NCBI RefSeq assembly: GCF_036588685.1 | Contig: NC_086382.1 | Location: forward strand, 72,451,999-72,515,998 | Source: Mytilus trossulus | Taxonomy: Eukaryota > Mollusca > Bivalvia > Mytilida > Mytilidae | Length of the DNA: 64,000 nucleotides | Direction of reading: 5' to 3' | Shown here: positions 34,157-47,145 of the stretch, piece after piece | Numbering within the stretch: the stretch's first letter is position 1 | Layout of the letters: the number at the start of each line of letters is the position of its first letter | Position numbers and translations under genes: made by a program | The notes under the pieces: generated by a model | What the model was told of the DNA's origin: nothing | Databases searched by the model: none | Seen by the model: only the letters and a program-made list of their open reading frames with translations

Positions 34157-37100
34157 TCAATTTGATTCATTACTGCTATCAGAATCTGAATAATTTCCTA
34201 AGAGTCCAAGTCCTGAGGGTCTGGCACTAACATCATTGTTTTTCACTGCATTTATTGAAGATGAAGCACTAACATCACTAGTTTTTAGTGCTGGACTTGT
34301 ACCATTCACTGCAATAGATTCTCCATTTGATTGAGTCTGACTTATTTTCTGCCAAGTAGGTAAAGCTACTTTCTTTTCTGTCTCTTGACTATTTTTGAGT
34401 TCACTATTACTTTCAGGCTGATTGTCACTTGGTTTAGAGGTTACAGTTGTTGAAGCTTTCTTTCTAACAACAAGTCCTTTTAATGATTTCTTGCTATTAA
34501 ATCCCCCCACACTTTTTTCCCAGGATTCTGGTTTCTTCTCGGTCTTTTGCTGTATAACTGATGAACTCTGAAAAATATGTGTTGTTATAGTGACACACAT
34601 ATAACAATAACAGGTAATTTAACAAACAGAATTTTAATTTTAATTATAAAGCATATGCCTTTGGTAAACATTTTGAATCAATTATACTATCATATACATT
34701 TGATTTTGAATATTCTACTTTAATTAATGGTTGAGAACATATTTGATTTTTTGTGTTTTTAACACTACTCCTAAAGAGCTTGAGGCAGCATACATTAAAC
34801 ATTATTGATTCCCTTTTTACTGACAGATTTTTCTTATAATTTGCCAAAATGAAGATTTTACTATGCTTTTTTCAAAAATTTAATGAAAAGTATGGGTCAC
34901 CGTGCTATTTTTCAAGCAATGTGTCGTTGAAAATTGTCAAAATTTTGTTAGTTTGTTCATGAAAAAACACATTAGTGTGCATAAAAAAAAATCTATGAGA
35001 TAGAATTTTGAAATAAATTGTGAGATAGGTTTCATAATATGTTTTAAGAAATTAAAAAGAAAACATGGTGTCACCGAACTTGTTTTTTTGCTACAAGTAA
35101 AAATAAAAAAATTCCCTATAAGCCCAGTATAAATTTTGTAAGAGTTGTCTCCCCTTAAATGGCTCATTTGATAAAAATGATTTAAGAACCTAAAAATTTG
35201 ATATCTGTAAAAAATATTTTGTTTAATACAATTAATTAACAAGTTTTCTTCATATAAAAAACAGTCTTACTATTGAAATGCAAATCTTTCTCCAAATTTG
35301 CAGATTTAGGCAAATAATTAGACCGATTTTGTACTGTCATTGTACAATCCAAGATGGTGGTATACCATCAATCTACCTTAATCACAAATTTATTGATGAT
35401 GTCCACAGTTAATGGAAACAGTATACCTAAATGATTGAAATTAATTAGCAGCCCTGAGTAGCTCAGGCTACTTTGTTTTTGACTAGGCCCCTAAATTTTA
35501 GGTAAATGAGTTTGTAGTATTTATATTGATTTTCTTATATTGTGCCAGTTAAGGCCTTCACATAGACAATGCATAGTATATATTTGTTTAAGGGCCAGCT
35601 GAAGGACGCCTCCGGTTGCGGGAATTTCTCGCTACATTGAAGACCTGTTGGTGACCTTCTGCTGTTGTTTTTTTATTTGGTCGGGTTGTTGTCTCTTTGA
35701 CACATTCCCCATTTCCATTCTCAATTTTATGTCTTTCTCACTGTTTGTCTTGACAAAGCAACTTTGGTGGGGTGAAAAAATTATGATAAAAAAAAATCAT
35801 AGAACCAATTATTTCCTGAGGGCTGTAAATTTTAATTCCAGCAATATGTGGGTTTTCCATTTTTCAAACAGTGTGTCTATCAATCCCTTATTATCCTTCT
35901 AATATGATTTACCTGTGATAGAATATCTGTTGGTTTTTCTGTTGCTAGTTTTTTAGTTTTAGGTTTGTCATCATCACTGTCAGAATCCTCCTGTAATCTC
36001 TTCACAGCCAGACCATCCTTCTCACCAAATATAGATCTGTAAACATTAATATAGATGAAAATAACTAAACGATTATAGCATTGCATTTGGTCAAATAAAA
36101 GACAATAGTAATGGAAAGCATGAGGACACACAAAACTTTTTAAACAAGTGTTATCGGTAATTCGTATATTTTCCCTTTGATCTTTCTGCCTAATATTTTC
36201 GAGTATCAACTTACTGGCTGTATCACTGAAAATATTAGGCAAAACATTGCTTGACGTCATAACATTGTGTGAAGTCATAATTACCGATAAACAGAATAAT
36301 AGGGCTCGTCTAGATATTCCACATGATATAGTCAGTATCAAAAACTCAACTACCTATTATTATATATATCACAGATAACACTGTCTGCAGCATCTAGGAG
36401 ATTGTGATTTTGTTTCTGTAGCAGCATACTGTTGAATTTTATAAGATATTGTTATATTTCTACCATATTTTAAAGATGATGTATATTTAAAAAAAATCTG
36501 TATCAAATATTCTTCAGTGCCAGTAAGTTATATTTTCTTTTAATATGATGACCATATATAGAAACTGACCATAACTGTGGATTCCGAGTATGAGTGAGTG
36601 TGTTCTAACTTCTATCTAAGCTATAAAGTTTCCTATAGGATCATTTAGAGAAAACTCTATCATTGATTACTATTGGTAACAAACTTCTTTGGATAAAACA
36701 GCCAATTATTTAGTTTTAAGTAATACATTTTTGCGCCTGTCCCAAGTCAGGAGCCTCTGGCCTTTGTTAGTCTTGTATTATTTTAATTTTAGTTTCTTGT
36801 GTACAATTTGGAAATTAGTATGCCAGACGCGTCTACATAAGACTCATCAGTGATGCTCATATCAAAATATTTATTAAATCAAACAAGCACAAAGTTGAAG
36901 AGTATTGAGGACTTAAAATTCCAACATATCATTATCTTTTTATAAATAGGACCGAAACTCTTATATGATTATACTACAAAACTTTAATTCATGCCATCCT
37001 TTATACTAAACACATATACTTTATCAGGTTTGCAGTTCACCTGTGGATTATCTTGGGACTGAGGTAAAAAATATTTCTGCATAACTTACAATATAATGCA

Positions 37101-39781
37101 CATTTTAGAACATTAACAAGCAATTCACAAAGTGCTCCATAAAATAATATAACTTCAAAAATTTTAATGAAGATTTAGCTAAGATGTGTTCAAATAAGAT
37201 CTTGTAATATCAAACACAGTACACAATATAACACAATAATAAACAATGAACAAACAAATCACCTAATTTCCTTTTCCTCCTCCTCGTCTTGTAACTTCTG
37301 TAGTTGTTTCTCGTACTCCAAATGCATCTCTATGACCTTGGCATGATCTACAGCAGCCTTCCTAGAATTCATATCTCTTATTTCTTCCAAGGCATCAATT
37401 GTTTCTATCTCATTTCTACTGGCTTTTGTTCGGTTTTCTAATAACTAAAATTTAGAATCATATATTTAAAAAAATATCTCAATTTCTTTTTGAGTTGTCT
37501 CCCATATACAGTTAAATTTTAAAATAAAAGATATTGTTTTTGGTTTACCTGTCTTGTCTGTTTTGTTTTTTTCAGGCCCAAAAGTTTTTTATAGTCAAAA
37601 TTTATAAGAGTAGGCAGGATTTATTTTAAGTACTCATTAAAATATTGTGTTCATTGAATTTGGGTTTTATACATGTATGGCTTTTAAAGGTTGTCTTTTT
37701 TTGTGTGATTTGTAACAGAATTATAAGTTAACAATGTTGAACACATTTCTAATAAACAAATATCGCAGTTTTTCATGATATAAGTTAGCAGATAGATTGA
37801 TGATATGTTGGTGAAAAGTTTATGTGAAGTCTTCAATAAATTCCTGGATTTGCTTTCAAAATTAAAATCTTTCAAAAATCCTTCAGCATAGTCTTTTTAT
37901 TCATTTTTTATATCTATTATAAAACAACCTAGAATACCAAATGGACTATGAGTCTCGATTTTGGTTTAATAGTTAATATTTCTTGCTACAATTAACACGC
38001 AGTAATATTATTTTCTATACATAATGACACTGTGACTTACTTTCATTGGATTATTTAATTCCTCCTGTTCTTTTTCTAGTTGTTCTTTCTCCGCCATTTG
38101 TTTAGCCAATTTCTCAGCCTCAAATAACCTTGTAGCCCCAGCTTCTAGCACATAGTCTGTGTTTTTTAAATCTGTCTAAAATAAAATAACAAATACTTTT
38201 GTAAATACAAACTGTACTGTATTTCTAATTTGATTTTAATTAATAATGCATGTACACCTATGAGGTATGAGCTCAAAATATTTTATATTATCGCTAACAT
38301 TGACAAACTGGAGAAAAAAAAGGACAAATAGTAAAATCAGAACCCTACAAGGAACCAGAGAAATGTCTGAGAGAGATACATTTTTTTGTACATGAACATT
38401 CCTTAATTTCAAATTGTTTCCTAAGTTTTATAACATCAAATTCCAATTAAATAGTATCATCTTTTCTTGACAGTCAAAAGTACTGAGATGGTGATACAGA
38501 GGGACGTATATTATAAGCGATTTAATCACATTTTTCATATCTTCATACATCATGTACATGGAATCACCATAATGAGCCTAAAACAGATAATTACACAAAA
38601 AAAATGGGAGGAAAAAACATTTTTTTTAATGCATAACACTGTCCTGTTCTGAACTTCTGGTTGACAAAATAGTTCAATTTAAAAAGTGGCATACTTTTAG
38701 TCAGAAACGCAATTATTTCTTATCTTATCTTTCAAATATATGCTAAAGGTTTATGTGGAGAAAAGGTTAAATTTGTTCATTAATCATATTAATTAGTACC
38801 TTAAAAGCAATTTCTGATACACAACTTGGACATTTGATGTAAAACCTGAATATTCTCAGACCAAGGAAGGTCTCATCTTCTACATCCTCTTTTCTGGAAT
38901 TAAATTTTTTTCCTTTGTAAATGTACACACCACATGTATCACACCTGAAAATAAGATCAAAAAAAATTAGTCATATTAGTAGTGTTTTTGATGATACTAA
39001 ATGTCCTACCATTTATGTACATGTATACAGATAATATATAGAAAGTAAGAAGATCTGTATTATCTAACAACATTTTGATCTGTGATTTATGTTTGTTTCT
39101 ATTACAAATTTCTTTTTCTTTTTATCTATTTCCATACAGGAAAGCTTCAAACAACTATCTTGAATATGTTTCTTGGCACACAATGCTTGAGGGAAGTTTG
39201 GAAATTGAACTTTTTTTCACTTCTGTTTTTCATTAACAATGTTTGCATTGTACAATGTTTTAGGTGTTAGTTAAGTACAATTATCACTTTTGTAATAATG
39301 TCTTATAAGGCATATCTTTATATAACATGTCTTTGAGATACATTACTATGGTTGATAAGTTCTTAAACTTGAGCCTCACATATTTGTTTAGTTCATTAAC
39401 AATAATAAAATTAAGAATAATTTGGCGATTATGTCAAAGAGACAACAAACGACCAAAGGAGAGATAACAGCAGAAGGCCACCAATGGTATTTCATTGTTA
39501 TAAGAACTTCAAGATGTGGTATGAGTGCCAATGAGACAACTCTCCATCTAGGTATCAATTTATAAAGGTAAACCAATATAGGTCAAAGTATGGTCTTCTG
39601 ACAACATGGCATCATTTTCATGAATCATGTACATGTAAGTGTGTATCCTTTTCATGTATATATGTATATATACTTGTTACCTCATGTTACATGGTGCCAT
39701 TAAACGTATGTTGAAAGGTCTATTTTTCTCTCTCCTCATCTTAGGGATATTATTCGGATCAAAATCCGATGGATAGTATTT
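34157..39781 (-). CDS. YJU2: YJU2 (CCDC94) splicing factor, six exons, first coding exon not found
   Basis: YJU2 is a spliceosome factor that joins with the Prp19-related complex and promotes the first catalytic step in the nucleus. Exons in gene order: 39781-39681, 38944-38800, 38175-38041, 37444-37263, 36036-35913, 34567-34157. All junctions are GT-AG, phases agree, and the product is 365 residues here. Exon 39781 encodes [17 protein letters not shown], the family N-terminus minus about eight residues. The next encodes [20 protein letters not shown] and YIKCPSC, whose two C-x2-C pairs form the zinc ribbon. Then come [17 protein letters not shown]-type sequence, [16 protein letters not shown] and an acidic-basic coiled coil. 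The last exon has a Ser-rich tail with WEKSVGG and ends [11 protein letters not shown] poly(A) signal is at 34107-34102. Introns carry several dispersed repeats. The MSERK-type start exon lies upstream, perhaps beyond the 41-45 kb repeats. Confidence 0.92.
35570..35730 (+). repeat. Partial Naiad-family 3' tail in a YJU2 intron
   Basis: Contains GGGCCAGCTGAAGGACGCC, then the GGTCGGGTTGTTGTCTC block and CCATTCTCAATTTTAT. It lies antisense to the gene, within the last intron. Confidence 0.75.
36730..36935. repeat. Chimeric repeat: Naiad tail fragment fused to an inverted GACGAAACGCGCG-family fragment
   Basis: 36730-36823 matches the middle of the Naiad tail (GCGCCTGTCCCAAGTCAGG to GTACAATTTGGAAATTAG). 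At about 36823 it switches to GCCAGACGCGTCTACATAAG, the minus-strand form of the other family, which runs to about 36935. It lies within a YJU2 intron. Confidence 0.65.
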
Positions 39782-41439
39782 CTAAAACAGAAAAATAATC
39801 ATGAATATTGCATTAAGTAAAAGAAGATTTGGAGTGTATGTCAACATGGTCAATCAGACAGCAACCCAACCACCTAATCAACTAAAATAATTCAATGGTC
39901 AGCTTATACTATGTGTGTTGAAATACCTTTATTAATATAATACTTTGCTGAAAGCAGTCTGATTCGACTGCAAAGGTCTAATCCTGATTAGTTGGGGCAA
40001 GTCTGGACACATTATATTCAAGCTTGTAATTTGATACTCTCTGAATTTGAATTGTGATAAAAATTTTGACATTATATAGGTTCTGACATAAAATAAATAT
40101 GGTCAGAGATCTTTAAAATATATTGTTAAAGTACTGTGCACTTTAAGATTCCTTCTTGAAACTAGAAAAAAAAAATAAACCCCTCAAAAAAATTAATCAA
40201 TTAGATGTATGAATACTGTTTTGTATAAAATAATATATTGTTATTGGGCATCATTCAACAGGCACACAGGCTCATTTGGCCAATAAGTTATTGCAGTGCA
40301 TTCATTAAGAGCCGGTACCCGGTACTTTTGCCTGCCTATGGCAGCGTCTGGTACCGGCAGAAAAAATAAAAATAACAAAAATATAATGTGTAAAATTCTT
40401 TTGAAATCGTTTAAATCTAATTTCTTTCTTTACTAAAGTGATAATCTCCGTGTATGCCGTTCATGTGTATGTTTATAGGTGTCTTCGTCGAGGTCTGCGT
40501 TAAAGTATATTTATATATCTTTTGCAAATTTAGGTTCGCCTCCAAAATAAGCAGAAGTGATACTTATAAACCACGTGTCTGTATCTGACTTTCTGTATCG
40601 TAAGAGCGCTTTATAATGCGACGATTTAGCACTATATTTTGAAACGGCAAATTGTTGATGAATTTAAACAACAACTACATAACTATGTCTAGTTATGCTT
40701 TCAATGAAAAGGAAAGCATCTCGTATGACAGATTATTTTATGAATAAAAGGTTTAACAAAGGTGAACATTCTATGAAATTCAGAAAATCGTTAATTGTAT
40801 CAAATCAGTTCGTTTCCCGTTGGACCGTAACCTTGTCCCTGATCAATGTCATTATGTGTTCTATGTTGTGATTTAAAAAATTATGACTGCTGTCTGCAGG
40901 AAATTTTTAGTGTAAGATTTCGTGAAACAATCTGAAGTAACATACATTTATCATGTTTATGTACATAACTGTTACGTAAACAAAATATATGATGAATTTT
41001 TAGACTTCTAAAATAATAAAAAAAAAAGCTCTGAAGAAGTGAAAAAACACAATTTAACAGTTACTTACTATAGTTAAGAAGCCTATAATTAATTCCCCCC
41101 TTTTTACCTAATGATTATAACAAAAAGTTGAAAGCAATAAAAAAAGCTACAAGTTTTATTATTTTTTTTAATAATATATTACATTGTATGTAACTTATGA
41201 ATTTCATTCACCATATTGAACAAATACAAAACATTTAATTAAAGTATAAAAGAAACAAAGTATTGAAACAACATTTCACATGAAACCCCTGCATTATAGG
41301 TCATACATATTTTATAACTGATTTCAAAATAATTATAAGCAATGTATTTTCAGATAAATACTCTAGAAAAAAAAACAATTCAATGTTAACTTACCCAAAA
41401 TTGAAGCAAATATAACAGACTTTTCCCTATTTTTTAAAG

Positions 41440-41600
41440 TAAAAAATTAAGGCTGAAATACCTAAAATCCAGGAGCTTAGGGGGGCTTTGCACCCCTGGC
41501 CCCCCTACCAGGGCTAGCCCTGGACCCACTGGGGGCCTTGGGCGGCCCCCAGACCCCTCGCCCTTTGGGTTGGTTCCCCCAAAAATCTAAAAGGTACCAC
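41440..41600. repeat. GC-rich repeat island
   Basis: A sharp jump in GC in otherwise AT-rich DNA, with runs such as GGGGGCTTTGCACCCCTGG and CCCCAGACCCCTCGCCC. I recall similar short elements scattered in several invertebrate genomes. Not coding. Confidence 0.5.
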
Positions 41601-41918
41601 CAGTCTTAAAAAATAATGAAACCCCTGTTATTGTCTTGGTCTAGGTTGTCTCTGGTCCTGGTTTACCTGATTTCATGAAAACTGTGCATTTACTAATAAC
41701 ATAAAACAGGTCATTTGGGAAAACTGTCTTGGTCCAGGTTGTCTCTGATCCTGATTTACCTGATTTCATGAAAACTATGCATTCACTAATAACATAAACA
41801 GGTCATTCATTGTCATTTGAGAAAACTGGTCTTCCCTTCCATCTAAACTGTCCTAGATCAGGAATCTGATGTACAGTAGTTGTCGTTCGTTTTAGTAATT
41901 TATATGTATTTCTCTTTT

Positions 41919-44900
41919 TAGCTCACCTGGCCCAAAGGGCCAAGTGAGCTTTTCTCATCACTTGGCGTCCGGCGTCCGGCGTCTTCGTCCTGCGTTAACT
42001 TTTACAAAAATCTTCTCCTCTGAAACTACTAGGCCAAATTTAACCAAACTTGGCCACAATCATCATTGGGGTATCTAGTTTAAAAATTGTGTCCGGTGAC
42101 CCCACCAACTAACCAAGATGGCCGCCATGGCTATAAATAGAACATAGGGGTAAAATGCAGTTTTTGGCTTATAACTCAAAAACCAAAGCATTTAGGGCAA
42201 ATCTGACATGGGGTAATATTGTTAATCAAGTTAAGATCTATCTGCCTTGAAATTTTCAGATGAATCTGACATTCCGTTGTTAGGTTGCTGCCCCTGAATT
42301 GGTAATTTTAAGGAAATTTTGTTGTTTTTGGTTATTATCTTGAATATTATTTCAGATAGAGATAAACTGTAACTAGAGGCTCTAAAGAGCCTGTGTCGCT
42401 CACCTTGGTCTATGTGCATATTAAACAAAGGACACAAATGGATTCATGACAAAATTGTATTTTGGTGATGGTGATGTGTTTGAAGTTCTTACTTTACTGA
42501 ACGATTTTGCTTCTTACAATTATATCTATCATGAACTTTGCCCATTAGTAACAGAGAACTATATTTGGTAAAAATTTACATAAATTTACCAAATTAATGA
42601 AAATTGTTAAAAATTTACAACAAAGGGCAATAACTCCTTCAGGGGTCAATTGACCATTTAGGTCAAGTTGACTTATTTGTAGATCTTACTTTGCTGAACA
42701 TTATTGCTGTTTACAGTTTATCGCTATCTATAATAGTATTCAAGATAACCAAAAACGGCAAAATTTCTTTAAAAATTACCAATTGGAGGGCAGCAACCCA
42801 ACAACCAGTTGTCCAATTCATCTGAAAAATTCAGGGCAGATAGATATTGACTTGATTAACAATTTAACTTCTTGTCAGATTTGCTCTAGATGCTTTGGTT
42901 TCATAGTTATAAGCAAAAAACTGCATTTTACCCCTATGTTCTATTTTTAGCCGTGGCGGCCATCTTGGTTGAATGGCCAGGTCATCGGACACATTATTCA
43001 AACTAGATACCCCAAAGATGATTGTGGCCTAGTAGTTTCAGTGGAGATTTTGTAAAAGATTACTTAGATTTATGAAAAATGGTTAAAGATTGACTATAAA
43101 GGGCAATAACTCCTAAAGGGGTCAACTGACCATTTTGGTCATGTTGACTTATTTAAATTTGTAGATCTTACTTTGCTGAACATTATTGCTGTTTACAATT
43201 TATCTCTATCTATAATAATATTCAAGATAATAACCAAAAACAGCAAAATTTCCTCAAAATTACCAATTCAGGGGCAGCAACCCAACAACCGATTGACCGA
43301 TTCATCTGAAAATTTCAGGGCAGATAGATCTTGACCTGATAAACATTTTTATCCATGTCAGATTTCCTCAAAATGCTTTGGTTTTTGAGTTATAAGCCAA
43401 AAACTGCATTTTACCCCTTTGTTCTATTTTTAGCCGTGGCGGCCATCTTGGTTGGTTGACCAGGTCACGCCACATTTTTTAAACTAGATACCCCAAAGAT
43501 GATTGTGGCCAAGTAGTTTCAGAGGAGAAGATTTTTGTAAAAGATTACTTTAATTAAGAAAAATGGTTAAAAATTGACTATAAAGGGCAATAACTCCTAA
43601 ACGGGTCAACTGACCATTTTGGTCATGTTGACTTATTTGTAGATCTTACTTTGCTGAACATTATTGCTGTTTACAGTTTATCTCTAACTATAATAATATT
43701 CAAGATAATAACCAAAAACAGCAAAATTTCTTCAAAATTACCAATTCAGGGGCAGCAACCCAACAACCGATTGATTGATTCATCTGAAAATTTCAGGGCA
43801 GATAGATCTTGACCTGATAAACATTTTTACCCCATGTCAGATTTGCTCTAAATGCTTTGGTTTTGGAGTTATAAGCCAAAAACTGCATTTTACCCCTATG
43901 TTCTATTTTTAGCCGTGGCGGCCATCTTGGTTGGTTGACCGGGTCACGCCACACATTTTTTAAACTAGATACCCCAATGATGATTGTGGCCAAGTTTGGT
44001 TTGATTTGGCCCAGTAGTTTCAGAGGAGAAGATTTTTGTAAAAGTTAACGACGACGGACAACGACAGACGACGGAGGCAAAGTGATGGGAAAAGCTCACT
44101 TGGCCCTTCGGGCCAGGTGAGCTAAAAAGCAATAATGTTCAGCAAAGTAAGATCTACAAATAAGTCAACATGACCAAAATGATCAGTTGACCACTTTAGG
44201 AGTTATTGCCCTTTATAGTCAATTTTTAACCATTTTTCGTAAATCTTAGTAATCTTTTAGAAAAATCTTCTCCTCTGAAACTGCTGGGCCAAATTATTTG
44301 AAACTTGGCCACAATCATCATTGGGGTATCTAGTTTAAAAATTGTGTCCGGTGACCCTGCCAACTAACCAAAATGACCGCCATGGCTATAAATAGAACAT
44401 AAGAGTAAAATGCAGTTTTTGGCTTATAACTCAAAAACCAAAGCATTTAGAGCAAATCTGACATGGGTAAAATTGTTAATCAGGTGAAGATCTATCTGCC
44501 CTGAAATTTTCAGATGAATTGGACAACCTGTTTTGGGGTTGTGGCCCCTGAATTGGTAATTTTAAGGAAATTTTGCTGTTTTTGGTTATTATATTGAATA
44601 TTATTATAGATATAGGTAAACTGTAAACAGAAATAATGTTCAGCAAGGTCAGATTTACAAATAATTCAACATGACCAAAATGGTCAGTTGACCTCTTTAG
44701 GAGTTATTGCCCTTTAAAGTCAATTTTTAACCATTTTTCGTAAATTTTATTTATCTTTTACTAAAATCTTCTTCTCTGAAACTGCTGTGCCAAATTGATC
44801 CAAAAATGGCCACAATCATCTTTGGGGTTTCTTGTTTAAAAAAGGTGTCCGGTGACCTGGCCATCAAACCAAGATGGTCGCCACGTCTAAAAATAGAACA

Positions 44901-45303
44901 TAGGGGTAAAATGCAGTTTTTGGCTTATAACTCAAAAACCAAATAATTTAGAGAAAATCTGACATGAAGTAAAATTGTTAATCAGGTCAAGATCTATCTG
45001 CTCTGAAATTTTCAGATGAATTGGACAACCTGTTTTTGGGTTGCGGCCCCTGAATTGGTAATTTTAAGGAAATTTTGCTGTTTTTGGTTATTATATTGAA
45101 TATTATTATAGATATAGGTAAACTGTAAACAGCAATAATGTTCAGCAAAGTAAGATCTACAAATAATTCAACATGAACGAAATGGTCAATTGACCCCTGT
45201 TAGGAGTTATTGACCTTTGTAGTCAATTTTCAATCTGCTTCCTTTGTTTAATATTCACATAGACCAAGGTGAGCGACACAGGCTCTTTAGAGCCTCTAGT
45301 TTT
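41919..45303. mobile_element. Outer terminal-repeat element (AGCTCACCTGGCC... to ...GAGCCTCTAGT), split by a nested copy
   Basis: The left terminus is AGCTCACCTGGCCCAAAGGG, itself able to form a hairpin. The right terminus is GAGCGACACAGGCTC, TTTAGAGCCTCTAGT. Outer parts are 41919-42365 and 44129-45303. At the join, GATAAACTGTAA on the left and GCAATAATGTTCAGC on the right restore the continuous text seen intact at 45112-45140. No coding sequence. This is a non-autonomous element family that I know to be abundant in bivalves. Confidence 0.7.
42365..44128. mobile_element. Inner, inverted copy of the same element, with internal repeats of about 480 bp
   Basis: Begins ACTAGAGGCTCTAAAGAGCC and ends GCCAGGTGAGCT, the reverse complement of the outer element's termini, so it is a full copy inserted backwards into its own family. 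Inside it the block from GGGCAATAACTCC through GGCGGCCATCTTGG repeats about every 480 bp (GGGCAATAACTCC near 42626, 43101 and 43585). The open frames at 42231 and 43793 are shadows of this repeat. Confidence 0.7.
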
Positions 45304-45840
45304 TATATAGATAAGACTGTCAGTATTTTCTTTAACATGATAATTAAATATTGTCAAATGAGGCCATACACTAAATAAAATGATGTAAAAATTTGCTTTT
45401 AAGTTAAGTTTCTTTCTTGTTTGATTTCAATGACTTCCAATTTATTCACAAATTATGTCTGGGTTTTTTTCTGGACAATGATGCAAAAAAAATGTATTTT
45501 TCATGCAGTCAGATTACTACATATCAGATTTTGTTGTCACAAAATTGAATTTTGTCATCACAAAATAGACTTGTGAGACAAAATTAAATAAAGCATCAAA
45601 GAAATTTTTTTTAATAATAGCCTTTCAAGATGTCATAATTATTTGGACTAGTCTGTCAGTTAAAAGCTCAGTTAGAGCTTATGTTATCTCCTTGTTTAAT
45701 GTTTTTAGACATTAAGCTCAATCTATTTATTTATTTACTTATTAATAAAAAAAGAAATAAACATCTGGTCAACAGTTTAAGCTATCAAAATAGCTTCGCC
45801 TTAGCTTTATTTTTTATCAACAAATTAAACCAATGACAAA

Positions 45841-47145
45841 TGGCGAGGGATTCAATTTTTCATGGTAGATATAGCCGTGGATTTCAGTAAGCGCGAAGGA
45901 TACCATCTACAACCTTCAAAAAGCGTAATTTTACCTGTAAAAAGCAAAGCTAAAACTATAGAAACTAATTTAGGATTTTGGAAATTGAACGATACTGTAA
46001 TGCCAGTGGTAGACAAAGCTTCACATATTGGAATAACGAGATCTCAAAACAATTCTGCACAAACAACTGTTGACGAAAATTTAAAAAAAAACAGAAGGGC
46101 TATCTACAGTCTAATGGGAACTGGTCTACATGGGGAGAATGGTCTTGATCCTGAAACATCAATTGCAATGTTGAGAACATATATTCTTCCAATACTAACC
46201 TATGGGCTTGAAATTGTGATACCAAAAGGCAAAATTCTTGACAATTTACAGATCCAATACAAAAAGTTACTTAAGCAAATTCTTTCACTAAATATTAATG
46301 TGGCTGACCCTGCTGTATACTTAATATCTGGTTTACTACCTATAGAAGCAGAAATACACTTAAAAATCCTCTCATTGTTTGGAAATATTGCAAGATCAAA
46401 TAAAAATTCATCTGAGTGGAAGCTAGCAGAAAGACAACTACAGATTAAGAGCTTTGATAGTAACAGCTGGTTTATAGACATGAAAAAGATATGTATCAAA
46501 TATAGTCTAGAAAACCCATTATCACTACTTTATATTGATATGTCAAAAGGAAAATGGAAGAAATTGACTACCACAGCAGTACATAAATATTGGACAACAA
46601 GAATTAATGAAGAAATAATGTATTACTCAAGCTTGAAATACATTCCAACATCTTTATTTAAAGTTGGGAAAATTCATCCTTTGGCCTTAGCGAACAGTGC
46701 TAATCAAAGAGACATCAATAGAATTCCAATAAGAATAAAAATTGCAACTGGAACCTACATTCTACAAACGAATAGAGCAGCTTACAATCAAAACAACGTT
46801 GATCCAACTTGTAAATTATGTGACCAAGCAGAAGAATCACTTTCACATTTCTTGCTGTGTTGTAGAGCACTTGACCAATTTCGTACACCAATATTGAAAA
46901 ACATTATATATAAATGTAGTGAGCTTCCTGCTTTGCAACATTCTAATAGTCAGCTAGACATTTTGCAACTAATTATTAATCCATTTCACTATGCTTGCAG
47001 TGCTGAGTCAGAAAATGATATAAGCTATAGAATTGAACCTCTGTGTAGACAATTAATTTATAAATTACATAATAAGAGGTACGAAATACTCTCAAAAATG
47101 GACTTGATAAGTAGCAGGAGAAAGATGAACTTTAAAGTCAGTTAG
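45841..47145 (+). mobile_element. 5'-truncated non-LTR retrotransposon, C-terminal ORF still open (427+ residues)
   Basis: The uninterrupted frame begins just after the position where RT palm motifs would be: FMVDIAVDFSKREGYHLQPSK resembles the helix and K-S motif after the catalytic YxDD. The remainder is the thumb/connection region and a CCHC-type knuckle (CKLCDQAEESLSHFLLC, near residue 316), as in the zf-RVT region of many LINEs. An ATG happens to lie at 45862. The endonuclease and the RT catalytic residues are missing. The lack of stops suggests a fairly recent insertion. About 350 bp of AT-rich 3' sequence follows with no obvious poly(A) run. Confidence 0.8.

Noticed and set aside
35880-36341. 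153-codon minus frame as a stand-alone gene
   Set aside because: Only 36036-35913 is coding, as a YJU2 exon with matching splice sites; the rest is intron read-through.
40303-40360. GCCGGTACCCGGTAC and TGGTACCGGC as TIRs of a larger element
   Set aside because: The two blocks are only about 50 bp apart and no matching outer end was found toward 41.6 kb; kept as a small palindrome of no clear meaning.
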